Positions 25,498-31,606 of a stretch of 40,628 nt of DNA are shown here, in pieces; the first letter of the stretch is position 1; every line of letters starts with the position of its first letter. Both the position numbers and the translations under genes were made by a program. Source of the DNA: an uncultured Candidatus Saccharibacteria bacterium (GTDB lineage Bacteria; Patescibacteriota; Saccharimonadia; Saccharimonadales; UBA4665); assembly GCA_903900685.1 (NCBI GenBank), contig CAIUOC010000008.1:1-40628 (forward strand), read 5' to 3'. The notes below the pieces were generated by a model. The model ran no database searches. It had not been told where the DNA came from and worked only from the letters and a program-made list of their open reading frames with translations.

Positions 25498-26472
25498 TTA
25501 AGCTTCAGTATTTTCTTGTTGAATAGTGTTCTCGTTAATAAATAGTTTTAGCTCATCATATAGGTTGTAGCCAAATAGATTCGCAAGATCTACGAGCCCA
25601 GGGGTTTGAATAATCTGACTAATCTCTTCGGATCTAATGCCTGAATACCACTTTGTATCTTTTTTTAGATCATTAGACCAATATTGTTTTGAGTTTTTAA
25701 CGAAATCATTCAATTCAGTAGCCTGATTTAATTTATCCTGTTCATTGATGAATTTTTCAAGTTCACCTGATCCAAGAATATATGCTAATGAATTAGGGTT
25801 TCCGCCAATACTATGGCACTGCGTGTAGTCAGTATTTTTACGTATTTTTGTATTACTCAAGAATTTACTTAATTCTTTGACAGCATCGTCCATATTATCC
25901 ATAAAATCCTCATACCTTATAGTGAGACAATTCAGACTATGACTGTTTACCGTTCTTAGTGCATCAACATAAGTGTCCCTCCATATACTTGCTGCTTCAT
26001 ATAATGTACAGTTATTTCTTTTTCGATAACTATCCGCAAATGCAAATGGGCTACGAAGAGTAATTATGACCTTAGGTTTAGTATCATAATTGCCTTGAGA
26101 GAGATAAAGTTGTAGCCAAGCTACATATTTACTACCATCAATAATATTATCTTTAGAAAAAGCTAAAGAAGCGTCGTCAATAAATTTTTGAATATTATTG
26201 AATGAAGAATTATTTCTTTGTTTTTCATCGAAAAAAATACACTCTCTTCTTGATCCACCATGAACCTCTTTTCCGCACTCTACACATAACCATTTTATTC
26301 CCCTTGGATGCGAATGATATAATTTATCATATTCTAGAAAATGAATGGACTCGCCTATATAGTGAGTGTTAGTAAGTCGGGCAGTTAACTCTCTACCAAT
26401 TAATGTAGACCCACAAAACAAGGTGCCAACCAAAAAAACTGGACTTAGAGATTTATTATATTTATCATCCAT
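25498..26472 (-). CDS. Sulfotransferase-like protein
   Basis: Sulfotransferases move sulfate from PAPS to sugars, lipids or proteins. The 5'-phosphosulfate loop is seen as PVFLVGTLFCGSTLIGREL (residues 11-29). The 3'-phosphate motif is seen as ITLRSPFAFADSYRKRN near residues 137-153, with an arginine and serine in the usual places, followed by TIRYEDFMD. A C..C pair plus a later cysteine (CVECGKEVHGG) near residues 60-68 suggests a small metal site often seen in bacterial members. Length is 324 residues. It starts one base after the HAD-family gene stop codon, so the two form an operon. The acceptor is unknown; a surface polysaccharide is the likeliest by context. No PAPS synthesis genes are nearby. 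Confidence 0.8.
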   Translation of the reverse strand: MDDKYNKSLSPVFLVGTLFCGSTLIGRELTARLTNTHYIGESIHFLEYDKLYHSHPRGIKWLCVECGKEVHGGSRRECIFFDEKQRNNSSFNNIQKFIDDASLAFSKDNIIDGSKYVAWLQLYLSQGNYDTKPKVIITLRSPFAFADSYRKRNNCTLYEAASIWRDTYVDALRTVNSHSLNCLTIRYEDFMDNMDDAVKELSKFLSNTKIRKNTDYTQCHSIGGNPNSLAYILGSGELEKFINEQDKLNQATELNDFVKNSKQYWSNDLKKDTKWYSGIRSEEISQIIQTPGLVDLANLFGYNLYDELKLFINENTIQQENTEA

Positions 26473-26473
26473 C

Positions 26474-28465
26474 TTAGATATATCTTCTTTTTTTAATATA
26501 AGACATGAGTTTTAGTATAAAGAAGATATTATACAATTTATAGTAGCGAATGGTTCCCATTTTCCAGCAATACTGCTGTAAGATTATTTTTGTAACTTTA
26601 ATTGGATGAATTAGTGAATTGATTAAGTATTTGAATCTATTATGGTTAAAATCAACCAAAGGAATATACGAAACCTTATTAAATCCACTATCCATTTTAA
26701 TATTTCCAAATAGTATTATTTCCTTTGTAGTTGGCTTATACAGTAACCTCTTGATACCACCTAACGACACTTTTAATAAATAATCCGGGCTACAATGATA
26801 ATTTGCATTATAGGAAGATAGGCCGTCTATCAGTCCCTCATGGATAATATCCTGAACCTCGTCGATATGTTTGGTTTTCATTGTAGTGTAAATATATTCC
26901 CAAATTTCAGGAACAAAAAGCTTAGCACTATTCTTTGATGCCACATCGCCTAAAACTATACCTCTCATTGCACCTCTTTCGGAGTGAAATCTATTAGACA
27001 GAATGCCATAATATATACCTTTAACTTCGTTAGTTTTACCAATCAATTTTAAATACTGTTTTAAGAATATTTGTATAGTTCCACCCCAGCCTAAATCCAA
27101 AATTTCTATATCGCTATTGTCTTTTGGAATTATTTGACTGACTAACTTATTGGCAATAATAATTTTCTTGTCAATATTCTTAGAATTAGTTAGTGAAGAT
27201 TCGAGTAATTTTTTGAATTCACTACTACTCATAAGATTAATTAATAGTTCACTTGATTTATGGTCCTTTGCAAATAAGAACTTATAAGTCTCACTTTTTG
27301 TTTTCATTTTTTCTCCATATCTAAGTAGATCATTAATGGCTTTTATATATTGTGGAGACTTGCCTTTAATAATCTGGAATATGACGGCTCTCATTATTAT
27401 TTTACGTTTAATCTTATTGGCTACAATAAATTTATAACTAGTCGATTTGTTTTGCCCAAACAATATCTTATTTGCTTGGTCGAAAATTAAAGCTTCTGAG
27501 GAAACCATAATAAAATTTGTATCACTTGTATTTTGAGATCTAAAATTACATTCGTAAATGTAGCTAATTAAAGGCAAGGAAAATAGTTGCCCAATATTAT
27601 ATATTTTAGATTGATAATTATTTGTTTCTAGTCTTCTCTGGGATTTTAATGATTTTCTTGTTTCAAAATTAATATTCTTATTGATGAGTTTAACTTTAGA
27701 ATAACCAATTTTTGTCTGAAAGTAATAATATAATTTCAGAATACGATTATTATAATAAATTGCGTCCGATCCATGAGTAAGCGGCATTATATAGTCCGAT
27801 ATATAATTATCTCCAATATGGACATTGGATTTTAGCGAAAAACCTTCAAAGTGATCATTCTTTTTAAGATATTTATACAATTTTCCACTACCTTTGTTAT
27901 GCAATATTTCTGAAGATGTAACACCATCATCGAAAATATCTAATATCTTAAATTTTTTAAGAAGATAATCGACATTCTCTACACTTAAATACATATCTGA
28001 AATATAAAAGATTTTAATATCGTAGTTATCTTTGGCATATCTTAAGTCTTCGATTATTGATTTATTTACATGAAGATTTTTAAGTTCAATATCTAATTCA
28101 ATATCGATCATTCTACGTAGCATTCTATTGATAATTTGTTTTGTTAATTTTTTGTTATATTTGTTTGCAAGCAAACCAATTATTTCGCTAAACCATTCTT
28201 CGATCTGGACCTCGTCATCCGTTCCTTGCATTTTTGTATTTAGTTTAATATTTTTAAGAATGTCTCTTGAATAATTCCTAAATGAATATATTTCATTGAC
28301 TGTAATTGTTTCATCGATATTTTCCTTGAATATATCAGCCCATTCTTTTGCAACTAAATAAAACTGTAGTTTTTCTGGCCTTATTTTACGATTCAAAACA
28401 GTGTCAAAAATATCTACAGTGATTGACTTTGCCCCACCCTCAAGACAATTAATCAATTTCTTCAT
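26474..28465 (-). CDS. HAD-superfamily protein of the COG5610 type, glycan-cluster associated
   Basis: The N-terminal HAD domain has motif I VDIFDTVL (D18 as nucleophile; the +2 residue is F, as in several non-phosphatase HADs), motif II FYISDMYLS (S156, D157), a lysine near 195 and motif IV HIGDNYISDY (D219, D224). The following 400 residues are helical with ILDLGWGGTIQIFL near 453 and no family I can name. Its length is 663 residues. COG5610 proteins are usually found in polysaccharide biosynthesis loci, and the sulfotransferase partner agrees with that. The gene is markedly AT-rich, with many ATA, TTA and AAT codons, more so than the housekeeping genes around it, which suggests transfer. 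GGAG lies 16 bases before the ATG, rather far. Confidence 0.75.
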   Translation of the reverse strand: MKKLINCLEGGAKSITVDIFDTVLNRKIRPEKLQFYLVAKEWADIFKENIDETITVNEIYSFRNYSRDILKNIKLNTKMQGTDDEVQIEEWFSEIIGLLANKYNKKLTKQIINRMLRRMIDIELDIELKNLHVNKSIIEDLRYAKDNYDIKIFYISDMYLSVENVDYLLKKFKILDIFDDGVTSSEILHNKGSGKLYKYLKKNDHFEGFSLKSNVHIGDNYISDYIMPLTHGSDAIYYNNRILKLYYYFQTKIGYSKVKLINKNINFETRKSLKSQRRLETNNYQSKIYNIGQLFSLPLISYIYECNFRSQNTSDTNFIMVSSEALIFDQANKILFGQNKSTSYKFIVANKIKRKIIMRAVIFQIIKGKSPQYIKAINDLLRYGEKMKTKSETYKFLFAKDHKSSELLINLMSSSEFKKLLESSLTNSKNIDKKIIIANKLVSQIIPKDNSDIEILDLGWGGTIQIFLKQYLKLIGKTNEVKGIYYGILSNRFHSERGAMRGIVLGDVASKNSAKLFVPEIWEYIYTTMKTKHIDEVQDIIHEGLIDGLSSYNANYHCSPDYLLKVSLGGIKRLLYKPTTKEIILFGNIKMDSGFNKVSYIPLVDFNHNRFKYLINSLIHPIKVTKIILQQYCWKMGTIRYYKLYNIFFILKLMSYIKKRRYI

Positions 28466-28572
28466 TTATTTTTTAATACTCCAAATATTTACTATATAAT
28501 AACACTAAATTCGTATATTTTTTATATATAAAATTAAGTTTTGGAATTTGGAATAATATTAAATAGTATTAA

Positions 28573-28618
28573 AACAAAAAAGACCTTCAAGTAAATGAAA
28601 GTCTCTTATAGTGGAGCT
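28573..28618 (-). repeat. Decayed copy of the ssrA 3' end plus terminator
   Basis: On the minus strand it reads AGCTCCAC-ATAAG-GACTTTC, a hairpin and TTTTTTG. It aligns to 29851-29897 with one gap; 16 bases at one end are identical (AACAAAAAAGACCTTC on the plus strand). The stem arms changed in step so that an eight-pair hairpin remains. It lacks the T-arm that precedes AGCTCC in ssrA. Confidence 0.8.
28576..28603 (-). terminator. Rho-independent terminator (second copy)
   Basis: GACTTTCA, a six-base loop, TGAAGGTC, then TTTTTTG on the minus strand. It would end transcripts of the second prepilin-like gene, whose stop lies 175 bases upstream, before the HAD gene. Confidence 0.72.
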
Positions 28619-28654
28619 AATCTTAAAAAATTGGCTCCAAATATATGAGTAACT

Positions 28655-28685
28655 GATTTGATTTATTGATTTATTTATTTATTTA
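28655..28685. repeat. ATTT-type microsatellite
   Basis: Six or seven imperfect ATTT/GATTT units. The tract is short and non-coding. Confidence 0.55.
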
Positions 28686-28729
28686 CTAAGCCATGAAATC
28701 TTAAAATACAAAAACAAGGAGAAAGCAAA

Positions 28730-28792
28730 ATGAAATTGCTATATCATTATATTTATTACTCTTTTATGGAAGTAAATTTACAAGCTAAATGA
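28730..28792 (+). CDS. Possible 20-codon small ORF with strong ribosome site
   Basis: AAGGAG lies eight bases before an ATG that opens MKLLYHYIYYSFMEVNLQAK and a TGA. The Shine-Dalgarno sequence is better than most in the window. No promoter is evident, and the frame overlaps the 3' end of the second prepilin gene by 15 bases on the other strand. It may be a leader peptide or a remnant of the inserted element. Confidence 0.2.
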   Translation: MKLLYHYIYYSFMEVNLQAK

Positions 28793-29449
28793 CTTTAGAA
28801 TATCGATTGCAGTTTTTACCTCTGGTTGATTAAGATAATCTGTTGTCTTAAGTTTACTATTTTGTAAACTATCATTTGAACTATAATAACCATTTAGATA
28901 TATATATTCATCGTTTGGCATCGATACGTAATCTATTCCACCTACTTGACACTGAAAAGTCGCATAACCATTTCCCTTCAATAAATCACCAGTACTTCCA
29001 ATCCATAACTGAATCGGAACATCTACATAAGAAGAATAAGAAATAGCAAGATTATTATTTAGATTTTCGAGAATAGTAATTTTTGGAGGAGCAACGCAAT
29101 CTTCATTCTGAATAATTGGATTGTGATTGGTTTTACTGAGACTATAATCACTTTTAAAATTATTTGGCCCAGAGATTGTCAGATTTTCGAGAGTATATTT
29201 ATCGGTACTTTGAATACTGTTTATTGCCAACTTCCAATTTGCAGGGTATTGAAATTCAGCAGTACTATTTGAAGATTTATAAATAAGCCAACCTGTTTTT
29301 TTCGTTACCTGCACATGCTGAGTGATTATTGCTTTATGTTCGTGTTTGTATACTTGCCAGCCCATCACTCCTAATAGCATTACTACTGTAAATACTAATA
29401 TAGTCTCTAAAGCACTAAAGCCTTTTTCGTTTTTGTTTAGTTTGTTCAT
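28778..29449 (-). CDS. Second type IV prepilin-like protein
   Basis: The N terminus is NEKG|FSALETILVFTVVMLLGVMGWQVYK. The cut would follow G10, with glutamate at position 5 of the mature chain and a hydrophobic helix to about residue 32. The mature part of 213 residues opens with GWLIYKSSNSTAEFQYPANWKL, which resembles PsbP-like outer domains often attached to such leaders in CPR bacteria (from memory). It then shows a DCVAPP and a CQVGG cysteine pair. It is not closely similar to the other prepilin-like gene. It lies alone between the ssrA 3'-end copies, so it may be cargo of the former element or a host gene caught by it. Confidence 0.75.
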   Translation of the reverse strand: MNKLNKNEKGFSALETILVFTVVMLLGVMGWQVYKHEHKAIITQHVQVTKKTGWLIYKSSNSTAEFQYPANWKLAINSIQSTDKYTLENLTISGPNNFKSDYSLSKTNHNPIIQNEDCVAPPKITILENLNNNLAISYSSYVDVPIQLWIGSTGDLLKGNGYATFQCQVGGIDYVSMPNDEYIYLNGYYSSNDSLQNSKLKTTDYLNQPEVKTAIDILKSFSL

Positions 29450-29850
29450 GATTGCTTTAAGTATAGTTTAAATGTATTTTTTTGCAACAGATAAAAGCGT
29501 TGGAGCAACGTTCAGTGGAACTACAACAAACCAAGTCAAAGCTGATTATTGAAATGGCAAAGGCTGACCCCGAATACAAGCAGGACATCAAGGACGAGGT
29601 TGATAAAATTAAGACTCAGATAGCCGATAACGAAACACTGGTAAATCAGTCAGATGAACTAAACGAAGACTTGTTAGGGTTCGTGAAGTTCGGGCTGGAA
29701 TACACCAACACACTAATGGACAACTGCTGAAAGCTAGACCACGAAGAACGGGTACGGTGCCAACAACTGATATTACCAGGCTGAATTTAATACAATCACT
29801 CTAAAAAAGTTGGCACCCCCTTAATTAGCCCTATTTACTCCTTTCAAGCC

Positions 29851-29897
29851 AACAAAAAAGACCTTCGGTTTGACCGAAAGTCCCTTATGGTGGAGCT
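29851..29897 (-). repeat. ssrA 3' end plus terminator, intact copy
   Basis: This is the partner of 28573-28618. It covers the 3' acceptor strand of tmRNA (AGCTCCACCA) and its terminator. The two copies form a direct repeat flanking the 1.23 kb that holds the second prepilin gene and the recombinase remnant. Confidence 0.8.
29855..29882 (-). terminator. Rho-independent terminator of ssrA
   Basis: On the minus strand, GACTTTCGGT, loop CAA, ACCGAAGGTC form ten pairs with one G-U, followed by TTTTTTG. It lies six bases after the tmRNA CCA end. Confidence 0.85.
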
Positions 29898-30293
29898 GGT
29901 GAGCACTGCCCTCACGTCCGAAGGTTTATTGATTGCCGATCTTCTACAGGCATAGATAGTTTAAAGGTTTGTCTTGGAATAAGAACGAGAAACTATCAAA
30001 ATTCAAATCCCAATATATCTATGAAGTCTTAATGTCTATTCTAGATCAAAAATAGGCAAGCATCCAGATGATATGACGTCGTTAGTTAATATCTGGCGTC
30101 TCAACATACAACGGCTATAGCGTTTAGGCTACAGCTGGTGCGAAAGTACTTACGCTAAAAGGATTAAATCCTCTTACAGCAGTTGCTACGCGGTTCAAAA
30201 CTTTTGCAGTTATTGAATTTTGCCGTATAACGCTCAGCGAGCGACCTGCAGATCAAGCCAATAAAGTCCTACGTCAAGCTTAAATTCAGCCCC
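29888..30293 (-). ncRNA. ssrA: Transfer-messenger RNA (tmRNA)
   Basis: tmRNA rescues stalled ribosomes and tags the unfinished protein. The 5' end GGGGCTGA and 3' end CAGCTCCACCA pair as the acceptor stem, with CCA encoded. The long P2 helix is present: TTTATTG/CAATAAA, TGATC/GATCG and GCAGG/CCTGT arms between about 30265-30246 and 29952-29926. The resume site reads AATAACT-GCA, like AATAGTC-GCA in E. coli. From that GCA (30205-30207) an open frame of 27 codons runs to TAA (30124-30126); it begins AKVLNRVA and ends FAPAVA, a hydrophobic tail of the kind ClpXP-type proteases read. At 406 bases the length is normal. The T-loop is GGCAGTG in place of TTCRA. It is transcribed from a TGGTATAAT promoter and ends in a terminator. 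Confidence 0.92.
30124..30207 (-). other. tmRNA tag reading frame (27 codons)
   Basis: The tag frame starts at the resume alanine codon GCA and ends at TAA. At 27 residues it is far longer than the E. coli tag (10 including the resume alanine) and similar in length to those of mycoplasmas. The last residues APAVA keep the non-polar ending that targets tagged proteins for proteolysis. Confidence 0.82.
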
Positions 30294-30302
30294 GTATTCA
30301 TA

Positions 30303-30311
30303 ATTATACCA
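30303..30311 (-). promoter_or_regulatory. ssrA promoter, extended -10
   Basis: TGGTATAAT lies on the minus strand, with the hexamer at 30303-30308, nine bases before the mature 5' end (30293). No good -35 is seen. A short 5' extension would be removed by RNase P. Confidence 0.7.
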
Positions 30312-30335
30312 TATTTTTATTATATTGGCTATGCT

Positions 30336-30764
30336 TTATATTTTTACGTAAAGACTCATTAGAGTTTCTTCTATTCTTCTCTGTTTTTTATCATTCATCT
30401 CACCAATAATATTGGTATGTAATTTAGCCAAAATATTATTGGCAGCGTCTCTTAATTTGATTCCTTTTATCGTTAAATTAGTAATGTGTTCTCGTTTATG
30501 TTCAGGGTTAATAACTGAAACTATCAGTCCACTGAGTCTCATTAATCTAATTTGGCGACTAATACTAGCTTCAGTTTGACCAAGTATCTTAGCGATTTGT
30601 TTTTGCTTAAACTGTGGATTAGCTTCTAGAACATGAATAATCTTATATTGAGAAAAGCCAATACCCAACTGTTCAAGTAGTATTTGATCAGATTGACGCT
30701 CGATCCGAAAGGCAAGTCGTTCTATGATATCAACGATAGATGAGAGACCTGAGTTATCATTCAT
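30336..30764 (-). CDS. MarR family transcriptional regulator
   Basis: MarR proteins are dimeric winged-helix regulators that bind palindromes. The recognition part is ANPQFKQKQIAKILGQTEASISRQIRLMRLSGLI, followed by the wing VINPEHKREHITNLTIKG with the conserved D/E-x-R-like turn. Dimerisation helices lie at both ends. The longest frame begins with TTG at 30800 inside the operator, and ATGs also occur at 30776 and 30770. I prefer ATG 30764 (MNDNSGLSS) because the promoter at 30772-30800 would start transcription right there, giving 142 residues. No Shine-Dalgarno exists for any choice. It follows rsmA on the same strand with its own promoter and lies just upstream of ssrA. The signal it responds to is unknown. 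Confidence 0.88.
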   Translation of the reverse strand: MNDNSGLSSIVDIIERLAFRIERQSDQILLEQLGIGFSQYKIIHVLEANPQFKQKQIAKILGQTEASISRQIRLMRLSGLIVSVINPEHKREHITNLTIKGIKLRDAANNILAKLHTNIIGEMNDKKQRRIEETLMSLYVKI

Positions 30765-30771
30765 AAACATT

Positions 30772-30809
30772 ATCATAGCATTAACTTTATTACTTAACAA
30801 GTTAAGTAA
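30772..30809 (-). promoter_or_regulatory. marR promoter with overlapping palindromic operator
   Basis: TTGTTA (30795-30800), a 17-base spacer and TATGAT (30772-30777, preceded by TGC, so an extended -10) lie on the minus strand. A perfect palindrome TTACTTAAC-AA-GTTAAGTAA at 30790-30809 covers the -35. This is the classical arrangement for autorepression by a MarR dimer. Confidence 0.75.
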
Positions 30810-30812
30810 TAA

Positions 30813-31604
30813 TCAGAGTAGGGAAGAATCGATTAATGCAACTGTAAGATCATGCCAATTTTCTAATGTTAATTCTTGAGCGCGAGTTTGAGCATTTATA
30901 CCAACAGACTCAAGAATTGTCTCAGCTTGATTTTTTTTAATACTTAACCCTGCGCTAATTGAATTGGATAGTTTCTTACGCCTCTGTCCAAATCCAGCCT
31001 TAACTACCTTAAAAAATGTTTTTTTATCCAAGTCAGGAAATAAATCCGTCTGTCTTCTTGCTAGAATAACAACTTGAGAATCAACTTTTGGCGGTGGATC
31101 AAAAAGTAGTGCTGGCACAATTAACCCTAAACTAACGTGGTTATAATATTGTACACTGACACTAAGTAAGCTCATGGATCCAGGACCTGCATCTACTCGT
31201 TGAGCAACTTCTTTTTGAACTAGAATAGCTGCTTTAGAAAACGGATTATCTGATTCAGACAGTACTCTAAATAGTTTACTTGTTAAGTAATATGGAATAT
31301 TGGCTATTACCTTATAGTCCTTAGGCAAGGAATCAAGATTAAACTTGAGTATATCGCTATCAATAATTGTCAGATTATCAGCTTTGATTTCTTTCTTAAG
31401 CTTATTGATTAGTTCCCTGTCCACTTCAACAGTAGTTACTGTATTAGCGTTCTTAACTAGAAGTTTTGTTAAGGAGCCATGTCCTGGGCCAACTTCAAGT
31501 ACATTATCCGTTTGCTTAAGATCAACGGCTTCCATCATTGACTCAAGACTATAAAGATCGTTGAGCCAATGCTGTCCTAGTGATTTATTTGCTGGAACTG
31601 CCAT
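30813..31604 (-). CDS. rsmA: 16S rRNA (adenine1518/1519-N6) dimethyltransferase RsmA/KsgA
   Basis: RsmA dimethylates two adjacent adenines in helix 45 of 16S rRNA late in 30S assembly. SAM motif I is VLEVGPGHGSLTKLL, then VEVD, DSDIL, and the catalytic NIPYYLTS motif (N-x-P-Y). LGQHWLND marks the N terminus, and VKAGFGQRRKKLSNSI the C-terminal domain. With ATG 31604 it has 263 residues; a TTG nine bases upstream is possible but overlaps the preceding stop. The ATG is two bases after the Rpf-like gene, giving tight coupling. rpfB-ksgA is a known Actinobacterial neighbour pair. Confidence 0.96.
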   Translation of the reverse strand: MAVPANKSLGQHWLNDLYSLESMMEAVDLKQTDNVLEVGPGHGSLTKLLVKNANTVTTVEVDRELINKLKKEIKADNLTIIDSDILKFNLDSLPKDYKVIANIPYYLTSKLFRVLSESDNPFSKAAILVQKEVAQRVDAGPGSMSLLSVSVQYYNHVSLGLIVPALLFDPPPKVDSQVVILARRQTDLFPDLDKKTFFKVVKAGFGQRRKKLSNSISAGLSIKKNQAETILESVGINAQTRAQELTLENWHDLTVALIDSSLL

Positions 31605-31606
31605 AT

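Larger units (their letters stand above)
28466..28777. other. Gap between the HAD and second prepilin genes
   Basis: It holds an AT-rich stretch upstream of the HAD gene (28466-28572), the decayed ssrA 3'-end copy with terminator (28573-28618), an acceptor-like stem GGAGC/GCTCC at 28613-28638, an ATTT microsatellite at 28655-28685, and on the plus strand a strong AAGGAGAAAG followed by a 20-codon reading frame at 28730-28792. Confidence 0.6.
29481..29955 (+). pseudogene. C-terminal remnant of a serine recombinase
   Basis: One plus-strand frame runs from 29482 to a TAG at 29953-29955, broken by TGA (29728-29730), TGA (29782-29784) and TAA (29788-29790). It reads a coiled coil (KALEQRSVELQQTKSK, residues 4-19), then FVKFGLEYTNTLMDNC, then KLDHEERVRCQQLILPG and KKVGTPLISPIYSFQ. 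The order FALxF...DN(W)(W)xLD...R.RCxQLxFPxG...TPxISPIY is what I know from the C termini of serine recombinases of CPR mobile elements. Base composition is richer in GC than the neighbours. The catalytic N terminus is missing: upstream of 29481 the sequence is unrelated. The frame continues antisense into the ssrA 3' end, as in elements whose attachment site lies in the recombinase 3' end. Confidence 0.7.

Noticed and set aside
28655-28685. Short repeats as a CRISPR array
   Set aside because: Units of four bases without spacers; no cas genes in the window.
29728-29790. Two in-frame TGA codons in the recombinase remnant, suggesting UGA recoded as Gly (as in Gracilibacteria) or Trp
   Set aside because: The first TGA sits where related proteins have Trp and the second where they have Gly, a TAA follows two codons later, and all other genes here read well with the standard code. 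Decay explains it better.
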